Positions 52,833-63,647 of a stretch of 64,000 bases of DNA are shown piece after piece. Under the pieces are notes generated by a model. It ran no database searches and was not told the origin of the DNA. It worked only from the letters and a program-made list of their open reading frames with translations. The position numbers were made by a program, and so were the translations under genes. How positions within the stretch are numbered: the first letter of the stretch is position 1; every line of letters begins with the position of its first letter. Source of the stretch: Palaemon carinicauda (taxonomy: Eukaryota > Arthropoda > Malacostraca > Decapoda > Palaemonidae); assembly GCF_036898095.1 (NCBI RefSeq), contig NC_090759.1, forward strand, positions 15,665,886 through 15,729,885, given 5' to 3'.

Positions 52833-52936
52833 TTTAAAAATGGATGACGATATTCAAAAGAAATTTGTAAATATGTAATTATTTTCGATAGAAAAATTAA
52901 TTTCGAAACCTTACATTTTACTTATATTGCATTAAA

Positions 52937-52999
52937 GATTATTATTATTATTATCATTATTATTATTATTATTATATTAATTATTATAATAATTATTAT

Positions 53000-53051
<52 letters not shown>

Positions 53052-53058
53052 GCTACTT

Positions 53059-53091
<33 letters not shown>

Positions 53092-53106
53092 ATAATAATA
53101 ATAATT

Positions 53107-53149
<43 letters not shown>

Positions 53150-53177
53150 CATTATGATGATGATGATGATGATGATG
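52937..53177. repeat. Compound trinucleotide array (ATT, ACT, AAT, GAT)
   Basis: Successive runs of att, act/tac, aat, att and gat over about 240 bp. Confidence 0.93.
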
Positions 53178-53306
53178 GTAACATCGTCTGCTGAATGGAG
53201 AGGAGAGAATTGTCAGGGAGATTTGCGGATGGCTTTGGTGATTCCAAAATGTCTCCAGGAATCTGGAAGTCTTCGGAGGGCTCCGGGCTCTTAAATTTCA
53301 TCAAAG

Positions 53307-53365
<59 letters not shown>

Positions 53366-53500
53366 CAATTATTGTTATTATTATTATCAAGTTAACACCG
53401 TCTTCTGAACGAAGAGGAAAATATCCGGGAAATCTATCGATGGAGTTGATGATTCTAAATGTCTTCAGGAATTCTGAAGTCTTCGGCGGGATCGTTTAGT
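53178..53500. repeat. Duplicated segment of about 110 bp flanking an (ATT)n run, upstream of the J-domain gene
   Basis: Copy one (53178-53300: aacatcgtctgctgaatgg, gtgattccaaaatgtct, aggaatctggaagtcttcgg) and copy two (53392-53492: aacaccgtcttctgaacga, atgattctaaatgtctt, aggaattctgaagtcttcgg) surround an ATT run at 53307-53388. It may be leader or promoter-proximal sequence of the gene at 53560. Confidence 0.75.
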
Positions 53501-53559
53501 ACCAAGAACACTTTCCTGAAAATATAGCTAATACACGCTCAGGATCTGCATCATTGAAT

Positions 53560-56076
53560 ATGATTTTCAAAGCAAACAAAGTGAGCAGAATGTGGATGGA
53601 TATCATCAGAAATCTTACAGGAAGATTCAACTGGCCTCAACAGGCAGGTTCGGCCCTTCTGGAGCAGAATCTTGCATGCGAGGACATGACGGTACAACTT
53701 CAGGGACAGCTGCGAACTCTCCAGGAGTCGTGGATCTTCAAATGGTTTTCGTGGCTACTCCCAGAGGCGCCGCGCTTTGAAGATTGCCGGGCAGTCGCCT
53801 CTCAGGATGGATTCCTCGGCAGGTGGCTGCAACGCTGTCCTTGGATAGGGGGCTGGTGGAAAACCCGCGAGGAACTACAGCGGTGCGAACTAGGATTGCA
53901 CCAGATGGAGAGAGAAACTTTAAGATTCAAAGATGAATTGAAATCAACTTGGTTCGTTGGCAAGCTTCTCTCCGAATTTGACTTGGGAGAAATGAAGGAA
54001 GTCGTTTCGAATGGAAACCAGAACCTTTACATCGGCATAGTAGCTGCTGCTTCCGTCATTTTCGGCGGAATTATGCTAGCTCGAAGGAGGATGGCTGGAA
54101 ACGATGTGGACGACAACTCTCTTGAAGAATATGTTCCAGAAATGGAAAATGGATGCGATCTATTGGAACTCAAAATGGAAGACGAAGATCGGACTACTTT
54201 CTTGCAAAATCTTGAGGATGAAAATTATAAGTTACATGGGCAACTAAATGAACTGAGAAGTATTGTAGATGAATTGAATAGAGCGAAAGAGACTCAAGAA
54301 AAGATGACATTTGAGAAGGCATCTGAATACCAGAAACTGGAAGCTGAATGCGTCGAAAAAATCCTTCGGATGAAAGAACTGGAAACTTTGTTGGAAAATC
54401 TTAAAGTAAAGAATGAAGAAATTAAGAAAAATGAAAATGAGAAAACGGAACAAATAAAGAAATTGAAACGTGATGTTGATGAATTGAAGGATGAAAAGAA
54501 GAAACTTGAATCTGAATGCGTCGGAAAAGACCTTAAAATGAAGGAACATAAAAATTTGGTGAAAATTCTCAAAGAGGAAAATGAGCAAAGCAAGAAAGCA
54601 CTGAGTGAGGAAACGGAACAAGTTAATAATTTGAAACTTGAAGTTGAAACTCTGAAGGAAGAAAAGAATAAACTTGAATCTGAATGCGTCGGAAAAGACC
54701 TTAAAATGAAGGAACATGAAAATTTGGTGAAAATTCTCAAAGAGGAAAATGAGCAAAGCAAGAAAGCACTGAGTGAGGAAACGGAACAAGTTAATAATTT
54801 GAAACTTGAAGTTGAAACTCTGAAGGAAGAAAAGAAGAAACTTGAATCTGAATGCGTCGGAAAAGACCTTAAAATGAAGGAACATGAAAATTTGGTGAAA
54901 ATTCTCAAAGAGGAAAATGAGCAAAGCAAGAAAGCACTGAGTGAGGAAACGGAACAAGTTAATAATTTGAAACGGGAAGTTGAAGAACTGAAGAACGAAA
55001 AGGACGAACAAAAAGCTGATTTGCTGCGTGACTATGAAAAACTGGAATTTGTGTGCAAAATAAAAGACCTGGAGATACTGCAAGAGAAAAAGATTGTGGA
55101 AGAGTTTAAAACTGAAAATGAAGAACTGAAGAGGGCGCAGAGTAAGAAAACAGAGCAACTAAATAAATTGAAAAGTGAAGTTAACGAATTGAAGATAGAA
55201 AAGGAGAAACTGAAAGCTAAGCCAGAAATTCCTAACACTGAGAATAAGGATGAACATGAGAGGCGAAGATTATTGATGGCTGGATTATTTGCGCAGATGA
55301 GTAACACGCCCAAAGAGGCGTTAAATATTTTCACCGAGGCCTTGACCATGAAGACGGACAACGAAGAAGAAACAGCTCTTCTCCATTTCCTTCGTGCTGA
55401 AGCGAACGCAGCCACTGAGACGCCTCATGATATGGATATTGTATTAGACTGTTCCAAGGCTATAGAGAAAGGTCTTAAAGGGTGGAAAGCGTTCATGTTA
55501 CGAGGAAGGCACCTCGTTAAACTTGGCATTTTCGACGCTGCCCTGAAGGACTTCGAAACGGTGAAACTAAAGAAATCTGAGAATTTCTTAAAAATCATAG
55601 ACGATACTAAAGCACTACAGAAGCAGTGGGAAGACAAGGGTCACTATGAGGTTCTGGGTTTGGAACAGGCAGCCACAAAGGCAGAAATCATAAAATCCTT
55701 CAGGGCCTTGTCCATGATGTTCCACCCAGACAGACATCGGGACAAACCCGAATTCCTACAGGAAGCATTCGAGAAGAAGTACAAAAAGGTGGTTAATGCT
55801 AAATTGATTCTGGCGGACGAAAGCAACCGAAGAGATTATGATGAAGAGCTACGCCATCAGAAGGAAAATGATCAATGGGAAAGGCATGGTGGCCAGTGGT
55901 ATCACCAGGAGCCACCAAAGCATCAGTCAGGGCAGTGGAACCAACAACGGCAGTACAATCGATGGGAACATCGGCAGTACAATCAAGGACCCAGAAGGGA
56001 AGAGCATCGGCAGTACAACAAGGGAGGACCAAGAAGGGAACATCATCAGAGGAACGACTATCAATACTATTATTAA
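53560..56076 (+). CDS. Membrane-anchored coiled-coil protein with TPR-like region and C-terminal J domain
   Basis: 838 residues, intronless. Start: the frame is closed by TAG at 53497; the first ATG is 53560, with A at -3. Residues 1-150 are Trp-rich and partly amphipathic (WIFKWFSWLL). One strong membrane span, about 156-176 (LYIGIVAAASVIFGGIML), is followed by RRR, suggesting the C-terminal part is cytosolic. About 205-565 is heptad coiled coil with three near-identical 56-residue repeats. About 570-690 is helical and TPR-like (AGLFAQMSNTPKEALNIF, ALLHFLRAEANAA, FDAALKDFETVKL). About 693-765 is a J domain (HYEVLGLEQAATKAEI, intact HPD in FHPDRHRD), then a Gln/Arg/Tyr/His-rich tail. TPR plus J recalls DNAJC7 and DNAJC3, but the span and coiled coil differ. 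Probable role: membrane-tethered Hsp70 co-chaperone. Lack of introns suggests a retrogene; transcription is unproven. Confidence 0.85.
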   Translation: MIFKANKVSRMWMDIIRNLTGRFNWPQQAGSALLEQNLACEDMTVQLQGQLRTLQESWIFKWFSWLLPEAPRFEDCRAVASQDGFLGRWLQRCPWIGGWWKTREELQRCELGLHQMERETLRFKDELKSTWFVGKLLSEFDLGEMKEVVSNGNQNLYIGIVAAASVIFGGIMLARRRMAGNDVDDNSLEEYVPEMENGCDLLELKMEDEDRTTFLQNLEDENYKLHGQLNELRSIVDELNRAKETQEKMTFEKASEYQKLEAECVEKILRMKELETLLENLKVKNEEIKKNENEKTEQIKKLKRDVDELKDEKKKLESECVGKDLKMKEHKNLVKILKEENEQSKKALSEETEQVNNLKLEVETLKEEKNKLESECVGKDLKMKEHENLVKILKEENEQSKKALSEETEQVNNLKLEVETLKEEKKKLESECVGKDLKMKEHENLVKILKEENEQSKKALSEETEQVNNLKREVEELKNEKDEQKADLLRDYEKLEFVCKIKDLEILQEKKIVEEFKTENEELKRAQSKKTEQLNKLKSEVNELKIEKEKLKAKPEIPNTENKDEHERRRLLMAGLFAQMSNTPKEALNIFTEALTMKTDNEEETALLHFLRAEANAATETPHDMDIVLDCSKAIEKGLKGWKAFMLRGRHLVKLGIFDAALKDFETVKLKKSENFLKIIDDTKALQKQWEDKGHYEVLGLEQAATKAEIIKSFRALSMMFHPDRHRDKPEFLQEAFEKKYKKVVNAKLILADESNRRDYDEELRHQKENDQWERHGGQWYHQEPPKHQSGQWNQQRQYNRWEHRQYNQGPRREEHRQYNKGGPRREHHQRNDYQYYY
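54502..55005 (+). repeat. Three 168-bp tandem repeats in the coiled coil (56 residues = 8 heptads each)
   Basis: Units start at 54502, 54670 and 54838 (aaacttgaatctgaatgcgt). They differ by only a few bases (for example aaaaatttgg versus gaaaatttgg, gaataaactt versus gaagaaactt). The period keeps both reading frame and heptad register. Confidence 0.95.
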
Positions 56077-56415
56077 GGCGTTCGCGTTATATAAGGGGAA
56101 AACCATTGCAGTTTAGTGCTGTGAACAAAAAAAATTGAAAATAAAAAAAAATGTAAAAAATAAAAACTGAAAAACTAAGAAAAAAATACAAAAAGAAAAT
56201 AAAAAAATATATATATATATAATATATATATAATGGAAAAATATTTTCAGTATAAGTTTCAGTTGATTTTTGCAGTTTAGTGCTGTGAACATACAAAAAA
56301 AAAAAAATAAAAAAAATAAAAAAAAAAAAACGTAGTGGGAAAAATATTTTCAGTATAAGTTTCAGTTGAGTTTTTAGAAAATGATTCCGGCCTTCCTGGT
56401 GCAAATGAAATATTC
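56077..56415 (+). other. 3' UTR of the J-domain gene grading into the satellite
   Basis: Thirty bases after the stop: gcagtttagtgctgtgaac followed by an A run and several AATAAA-like sites. Two longer proto-monomers follow (about 56232-56300 and 56330-56375) with aaatattttcagtataag, gtttcagttga and gcagtttagtgctgtgaac. These keep the g and gaac variants of the gene's own UTR, unlike the main array. Confidence 0.7.
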
Positions 56416-56617
56416 TACGAGATGGACTCAACAGAGGGAAGAAGTCTCACTTGCTTTGGAATGCACTGTTCCTTGACAAAGATTCACCTGTACTGTTTCT
56501 TTGTCAGGTGGACGGATGCAGAAGAAACAAGTCTGACTTCTTTTGGTACGCTGTTTCCCCTTAAGAAGATTCCATTACGCTGGGATAGTGGATCAGGAAT
56601 AGGTTTAGTGATGTGAC
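56416..56617 (+). repeat. Long spacer unit, type A, copy 1
   Basis: About 200 bp starting gatggactcaacagaggga and ending aggtttagtgatgtgac. It holds the inverted pair ttgacaaag and ctttgtca. Near-identical to 57184-57382. Confidence 0.9.
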
Positions 56618-56883
56618 AAAAGAAAAAAAAACAACCTAGTATAAGTTTCAGTTGAGTTTTGCAGTTTACTGCTGTAAAAAAAAAAAAAAAAAAAAAAAAA
56701 AACCTAGTATAAGTTTCAGTTGAGTTTTGCAGTTTACTGCTGTAAAAAAAAAAAAAAAACCTAGTATAAGTTTCAGTTGAGTTTTGCAGTTTACTGCTGT
56801 AAAAAAAAAAAAAAAAAACCTAGTATAAGTTTCAGTTGAGTTTTGCAGTTTACTGCTGTAAAAAAAAAGAAAAAAAAAAAAGA

Positions 56884-57090
56884 AGAAACGGTCTCAGCAG
56901 AGGGAAGAAGTGACACTTGCTTTCGAATGCACTGCTCCTTGACAAAGATTCACTTGTACTGTTTCTTTGTCAAGTGTACAGATGCTGAAGAAACAAGTCT
57001 GACTTCTTCTTTTAGTACGCTGTTTCCTCAAGAAGTTTCCATTGTTCTGGAATAGTGAATCAGGAATATGTTTAGTGACATGACGCGAAC
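56884..57090 (+). repeat. Long spacer unit, type B, copy 1
   Basis: gaaacggtctcagcagagg, cttgcttt, cttgacaaag, then ctttgtcaag (10-bp inverted pair with a 17-nt gap), gcgaacatt. Near-identical to 59275-59480. Confidence 0.9.
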
Positions 57091-57183
57091 ATTAAAAAAA
57101 AAAAAAAAAAGAGAAAAAAAAACTAGTATAATTTTCAGTTGAGTTTTGCAGTTTACTGCTGTAAAAAAAAAAAAAAAAAAGAA

Positions 57184-57382
57184 TAAATGGACTCAGCAGA
57201 GGGAAGAAGTCACACTTGCTTTGGAATGCACTGTTCCTTGACAAAGATTCACCTGTACTGTTTCTTTGTCAGGTGGACGGATGCAGAAGAAACAAGTCTG
57301 ACTTCTTTTGGTACGCTGTTTCCCCTTAAGAAGATTCCATTGCGCTGGGATAGTGGACCAGGAATAGGTTTAGTGATGTGAC
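57184..57382 (+). repeat. Long spacer unit, type A, copy 2
   Basis: Matches 56416-56617 with few changes (tctcacttgc versus tcacacttgc, gattccattac versus gattccattgc). Confidence 0.9.
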
Positions 57383-57639
57383 AAAAGAAAAAAAGAAAAA
57401 AACCTAGCATTAGTTTAGTTGAGTTTTGCAGTTTACTGCTGTAAAAAAAAAAAAAAAACTTGTATAAGTTTCAGTTGAGTTTTGCAGTTTACTGCTGTAA
57501 AAAAAAAAAAAAAAAAAAAAACCTAGTATAAGTTTCAGTTGAGTTTTGCAGTTTACTGCTGTAAAAAAAAAAAAAAAACCTAGTATAAGTTTCAGTTGAG
57601 TTTTGCAGTTAACTGCTGTAGAAAAAAACAAAAACAAAA

Positions 57640-57849
57640 AAAAACCTAGTATAAGTTTCAGTTGAGTTTTGCAGTTAACTGCTGTAAAAAAAAGAAAAAA
57701 AAAAACCTAGCATAAGTTTCAGTTAAGTTTTGCAGTTTACTGCTGTAAAAAAAAAACCTAGTATAAGTTTCAGTTGAGTCTTGCAGTTTACTGCTGTAAA
57801 AAAAAAAACAACCTAGTATAAGTTTCAGTTGAGTTTTGCAGTTTACTGC

Positions 57850-57887
<38 letters not shown>

Positions 57888-58312
57888 AGCATAAGTTTCA
57901 GTTGAGTTTTGCAGTTTACTGCTGTAAAAAAAAAAACCTAGCATAAGTTTCAGTTAAGTTTTGCAGTTTACTGCTGTAAAAAAAAAAAAACCTAGTATAA
58001 GTTTCAGTTGAGTTTTGCAGTTTACTGCTGTAAAAAAAAAAAAAACCTAGTATAAGTTTCAGTTGAGTTTTGCAGTTTACTGCTGTAAAAAAAAAATAAA
58101 CCTAGCATAAGATTCAGTTAGAGTTTTGCAGTTAACTGCTGTAAGAAAAAATTAAAAAAAAACCTAGTATAAGTTTCAGTTGAGTTTTGCAGTTTACTGC
58201 TGTAAAGAAAAAAAAAACCTAGTATAAGTTTCAGTTGAGTTTTGCAGTTAACTGCTGTAAAAAAAAAAAAAAAACCTAGTATAAGTTTCAGTTGAGTTTT
58301 GCAGTTTACTGC

Positions 58313-58346
<34 letters not shown>

Positions 58347-59200
58347 AGTATAAGTTTCAGTTGAGTTTTGCAGTTTACTGCTGTAAAAAAAAAAAACCTA
58401 GTATAAGTTTCAGTTGAGTTTTGCAGTTAACTGCTGTAAAAAAAAAAAAAAAAAAAAAAAAAACCTAGTATAAGTTTCAGTTGAGTTTTGCAGTTAACTG
58501 CTGTAAAAAAAAGAAAAAAAAAACCTAGCATAAGTTTCAGTTAAGTTTTGCAGTTTACTGCTGTAAAAAAAAACCTAGTATAAGTTTCAGTTGAGTTTTG
58601 CAGTTTACTGCTGTAAAAAAAAAAAAAAAAACCTAGTATAAGTTTCAGTTGAGTTTTGCAGTTTACTGCTGTAAAAAAAAAAAAAAACCTAGTATAAGTT
58701 TCAGTTGAGTTTTGCAGTTTACTGCTGTAAAAAAAAAAAAAAAAAAAAAAAAAAACCTAGCATAAGTTTCAGTTGAGTTTTGCAGTTTACTGCTGTAAAA
58801 AAAAAAAACCTAGCATAAGTTTCAGTTAAGTTTTGCAGTTTACTGCTGTAAAAAAAAAAACCTAGTATAAGTTTCAGTTGAGTTTTGCAGTTTACTGCTG
58901 TAAAAAAAAAAAAAACCTAGTATAAGTTTCACTTGAGTTTTGCAGTTTACTGCTGTAAAAAAAAAAATAAACCTAGCATAAGATTCAGTTAGAGTTTTGC
59001 AGTTAACTGCTGTAAGAAAAAATAAAAAAAAAACCTAGTATAAGTTTCAGTTGAGTTTTGCAGTTTACTGCTGTACAAAAAAAAAAACCTAGTATAAGTT
59101 TCAGTTGAGTTTTGCAGTTAACTGGTGTAAAAAAAAAAAAAACCTAGTATAAGTTTCAGTTGAGTTTTGCAGTTTACTGCTGTAAAAAAAAAAAAAAAAA
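57640..59200 (+). repeat. Higher-order repeat of the satellite, period about 870 bp
   Basis: Diagnostic variant monomers recur in order: cagttaagttttgcag at about 57727 and 58538, again at about 57950 and 58822, and gattcagttagagttttgc at about 58110 and 58983. About fourteen monomers per higher-order unit; A-tract lengths differ between the two. Confidence 0.8.
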
Positions 59201-59274
59201 AAAAAAAACCTAGTTTACTTTTCAGTTGAGTTTTTCAGTTTGCTGCTGTCAGAAAAAAAAAGAAAAAAAAAGAA

Positions 59275-59480
59275 GAAATGGTCTCAGCAGAGGGAAGAAG
59301 TGACACTTGCTTTCGAATGCACTGCTCCTTGACAAAGATTCACTTGTACTGTTTCTTTGTCAAGTGTACAGATGCTGAAGAAACAAGTCTGACTTCTTCT
59401 TTTAGTACGCTGTTTCCTCAAGAAGTTTCCATTGTTCTGGAATAGTGAATCAGGAATGTTTAGTGACATGACGCGAACAT
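59275..59480 (+). repeat. Long spacer unit, type B, copy 2
   Basis: Near-identical to 56884-57090, about 2.4 kb away; it lacks a few bases (caggaatgtttag versus caggaatatgtttag). Confidence 0.9.
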
Positions 59481-59567
59481 TAAAAAAAAAAAAAAAAAAA
59501 AAATATATAATTTTCAGTAGTTTTTTGAAGTTTATTGCTGGAAAAAAAAAGGTTTGCAGTTTGCTGC

Positions 59568-59612
<45 letters not shown>

Positions 59613-59900
59613 AGTATAAGTTTCACTTGAGTTTTGCAGTTTACTGCTGTAAAAAAAAAAAAAAAAAAAAAAACCTAGTATAAGTTTCAGTTGAGCTTCG
59701 CAGTTTACTGCTGTGAAAAAAAAGAAAAAAAAAACCTAGTATAAGTTTCAGTTGAGTTTTGCAGTTTACTGCTGTAAAAAAAAGAAAGAAAAAAAAACCT
59801 GGTATAAGTTTCAGTTGAGTTTTGCAGTTTACTGCTGTAAAAAAAAAGATAAAACAAAAAAACCTAATATAAGTTTCAGTTGAGTTTTGCAGTTAACTGC

Positions 59901-59940
<40 letters not shown>

Positions 59941-61488
59941 AGTATAAGTTTCAGTTGAGTTTTGCAGTTTACTGCTGTAAAAAAAGAAAAAACCTAGTAT
60001 AAGTTTCAGTTGAGTTTTGCAGTTTACTGCTGTATAAAAAAAGAAGAAGAAAAGAAAAAACCTGGTATAAGTTTCAGTTGAGTTTTGCAGTTTACTGCTG
60101 TAAAAAAAAAGAAAAAAGAAAAAAAAAACCTAGTATAAGTTTCAGTTGAGTTTTGCAGTTAACTGCTGTAAAAAAAAAAAACCTAGAATAAGTTTCAGTT
60201 GAGTTTTGCAGTTTACTGCTGTACAAAAAAAAAAAACTAGCATAAGTTTCAGTTGAGTTTTGCAGTTTACTGCTGTAAAAAATAAACCTAGTATAAGTTT
60301 CAGTTGAGTTTTGCAGTTTACTGCTGTAAAAAGAAAAAAAAAACCTAGTATAAGTTTCAGTTGAGTTTTGCAGTTTGCTGCTGTAAAAAAAAAAGAAAAA
60401 AAAACCCTAGTATAAGTTTCAGTTGAGTTTTTCAGTTTACTGCTGTAAAAAAAAGAAAAAAAAAAAACCTAGTATAAGTTTCAGTTAAGTTTTGCAGTTT
60501 ACTGCTGTAAAAAAAAAAGAAAAAAAACCCTAGTATAAGTTTCAGTTGAGTTTTGCAGTTTACAGCTGTAAAAAAAAAAAAAAAAAAAAAAAAAACAAGT
60601 TTCAGTTGAGTTTTGCAGTTTACTACTGTAAAACAAAAAATAATAATAAAAAAAAACCTAGTGTAAGTTTCAGTTGAGTTTTGCAGTTTACTGCTGTAAA
60701 AAAAGAGAATAAAAAAAATAAAGAAAAAAAAACTTATAAGTTTCAGTCGAGTTTTGCAGTTTACTGCTGTAAAAAAAAAAGAAAGAAAAAAAACTAGTAT
60801 AAGTTTCAGTTGAGTTTTGCAGTTTACTGCTGTAAAAAAAAAAACTAGTATAAGTTTCAGTTGAGTTTTGCAGTTTACTGCTGTAAGAAAAAAAAAAAAA
60901 ACCTAGTATGAGTTTCAGTTGAGTTTTGCAGTTTTCTGCTGTAAAAAAAACCTAGTATAAGTTTCAGTTGAGTTTTGCAGTTTACTGCTGTAAAAAGAAA
61001 AAAGAAAAAAAAAACCTAGTATAAGTTTCAGTTGAGTTTTGCAGTTTACTGCTGTAAAAAGAAAAAAAAAACTTAGTATAAGTTTCAGTTGAGTTTTGCA
61101 GTTTACTGCTGTAAAAAAAAAAAAAAAAACCTAGTATGTTTCATTTGAGTTTTGCAGTTTACTGCTGTAGAAAAAAAAAGAAAAAAAAAACTTGTAAGTT
61201 TCAGTTGAGTTTTGCAGTTTACTGCTGAAAAAAAAAAAAAAAAAAAAACCTAGTATAAGTTTCAGTTGAGTTTTGCAGTTTACTGCTGTAAAAAAAAAAA
61301 AAAAAAAAAAAACTATTATAAGTTTCAGTTGAGTTTTGCAGTTTGCTGCTGTAAAAAAAAGAAAAAAAAGAAAAAAACCCTAATATAAGTTTCAGTTGAG
61401 TTTTTCAGTTTACTGCTTTAAAAAAAAAAGAAAAAGAAAGAAAAAAAAAACCTAGTATTAGTTTCAGTTGAGTTTTGCAGTTTACTGC

Positions 61489-61534
<46 letters not shown>

Positions 61535-61700
61535 AGTATAAGTTTCAGTTAAGTTTTGCAGTTTACTGCTGTAAAAAAAAAAAGAAAAAAAAAACCTAGT
61601 ATAAGTTTCAGTTGAGTTTTGCAGTTTACTGCTGTAAAAAAAAAGAAGAAGAAAAGAAAAAACCTGGTATAAGTTTCAGTTGAGTTTTGCAGTTTACTGC

Positions 61701-61748
<48 letters not shown>

Positions 61749-62218
61749 AGTATAAGTTTCAGTTAAGTTTTGCAGTTTACAGCTGTAAAAAAAAAAAAAA
61801 AAAAAAAAAAACCTAGTATAAGTTTCAGTTGAGTTTTGCAGTTTACTGCTGTAAAAAAAAAAAAAAACCTAGCATAAGTTTCAGTTGAGTTTTGCAGTTT
61901 ACTGCTGTAAAAAAAAAGAAGAAAAGAAAAAACCTGGTATAAGTTTCAGTTGAGTTTTGCAGTTTACTGTTGTAAAAAAAAGAAAAAAGAAAAAACAAAC
62001 CTAGTATAAGTTTCAGTGAGTTTTGCAGTTTACTGCTGTAAAAAAAAAGAAAAAAAAAACCCTAGTATAAGTTTCAGTTGAGTTTTGCAGTTTACAGCTG
62101 TAAAAAAAAAACTATAAGTTTCAGTTGAGTTTTGCAGTTTACTGCTGTAAAAAAAGAGAATAAAAAAAATAAAGAAAAAAAAACTTATAAGTTTCAGTCG
62201 AGTTTTGCAGTTTACTGC

Positions 62219-62253
<35 letters not shown>

Positions 62254-62473
62254 AGTATAAGTTTCAGTTGAGTTTTGCAGTTTACTGCTGTAAAAAAAAA
62301 ACTAGTATAAGTTTCAGTTGAGTTTTGCAGTTTACTGCTGTAAAAAAAAAAGAATAAAAAATAAAAACCTAGTATAAGTTTCAGTTGAGTTTTGCAGTTT
62401 ACTGCTGTAAAAAGAAAAAAGAAAGAAAAAAAAAACCTAGTATAAGTTTCAGTTGAGTTTTGCTGTTTACTGC

Positions 62474-62518
<45 letters not shown>

Positions 62519-62594
62519 AGCATGTTTCATTTGAGTTTTGCAGTTTACTGCTGAAAAAAAAAACAAGTTTCAGTTGAGTTTTGCAGTTTACTGC

Positions 62595-62638
<44 letters not shown>

Positions 62639-62803
62639 AGTATAAGTTTCAGTTGAGTTTTGCAGTTTACTGCTGTAAAAAAAAAGAAAAAAAAACTATT
62701 ATAAGTTTCAGTTGAGTTTTGCAGTTTGGTGCTGTAAAAAAAAGAGAAAAAAAAGAAAAAAAAAGCCTAGTATAAGTTTCAGTTGAGTTTTGCAGTTTAC
62801 TGC

Positions 62804-62843
<40 letters not shown>

Positions 62844-63072
62844 AGTATAAGTTTCAGTTAAGTTTTGCAGTTTACTGCTGTAAAAAAAAAAAAAGAAAAA
62901 AAAACCTAGTATAAGTTTCAGTTGAGTTTTGCAGTTTACTGCTGTAAAAAAAAAAAAAGAAAAAACCTAGTATAAGTTTCAGTTGAGTTTTGCAGTTTAC
63001 TGCTGTAAAAAAAAAAGAAGAAGAAAAGAAAAAACCTGGTATAAGTTTCAGTTGAGTTTTGCAGTTTACTGC

Positions 63073-63118
<46 letters not shown>

Positions 63119-63153
63119 AGTATAAGTTTCTGTTGAGTTTTGCAGTTTACTGC

Positions 63154-63189
<36 letters not shown>

Positions 63190-63597
63190 AGTATAGGTTT
63201 CAGTTGAGTTTTGCAGTTTACTGCTGTAAAAAAAAGAAGAAGAAAAGAAAAAAAACTGGTATAAGTTTCAGTTGAGTTTTGCAGTTTACTGCTGTAAAAC
63301 AAAAAATAAAAAAAAACTCTAGTATAAGTTTCAGTTGAGTTTTGCAGTTTACTGCTGTAAAAAAAGAGAATAAAAAAAATAAAGAAAAAAAAACTTATAA
63401 GTTTCAGTCGAGTTTAGCAGTTTACTGCTAAAAAAAAAAAAAGAAAAAAAAAAAACTAGTATAAGTTTCAGTTGTTTTGCAGTTTACTGCTGTAAAAAAA
63501 AAAAACCTAGTATAAGTTTTAGTTGAGTTTTGCAGTTTACTGCTGTAATAAAAAAAAACCCTAGTATAAGTTTCAGTTGAGTTTTGCAGTTTACTGC

Positions 63598-63647
<50 letters not shown>

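Noticed and set aside
54244..55158. 304-codon open frame on the minus strand
   Set aside because: It is the antisense of the coiled-coil repeats of the J-domain gene, rich in Phe/Leu/Ser as expected from Lys/Glu codons read backward.
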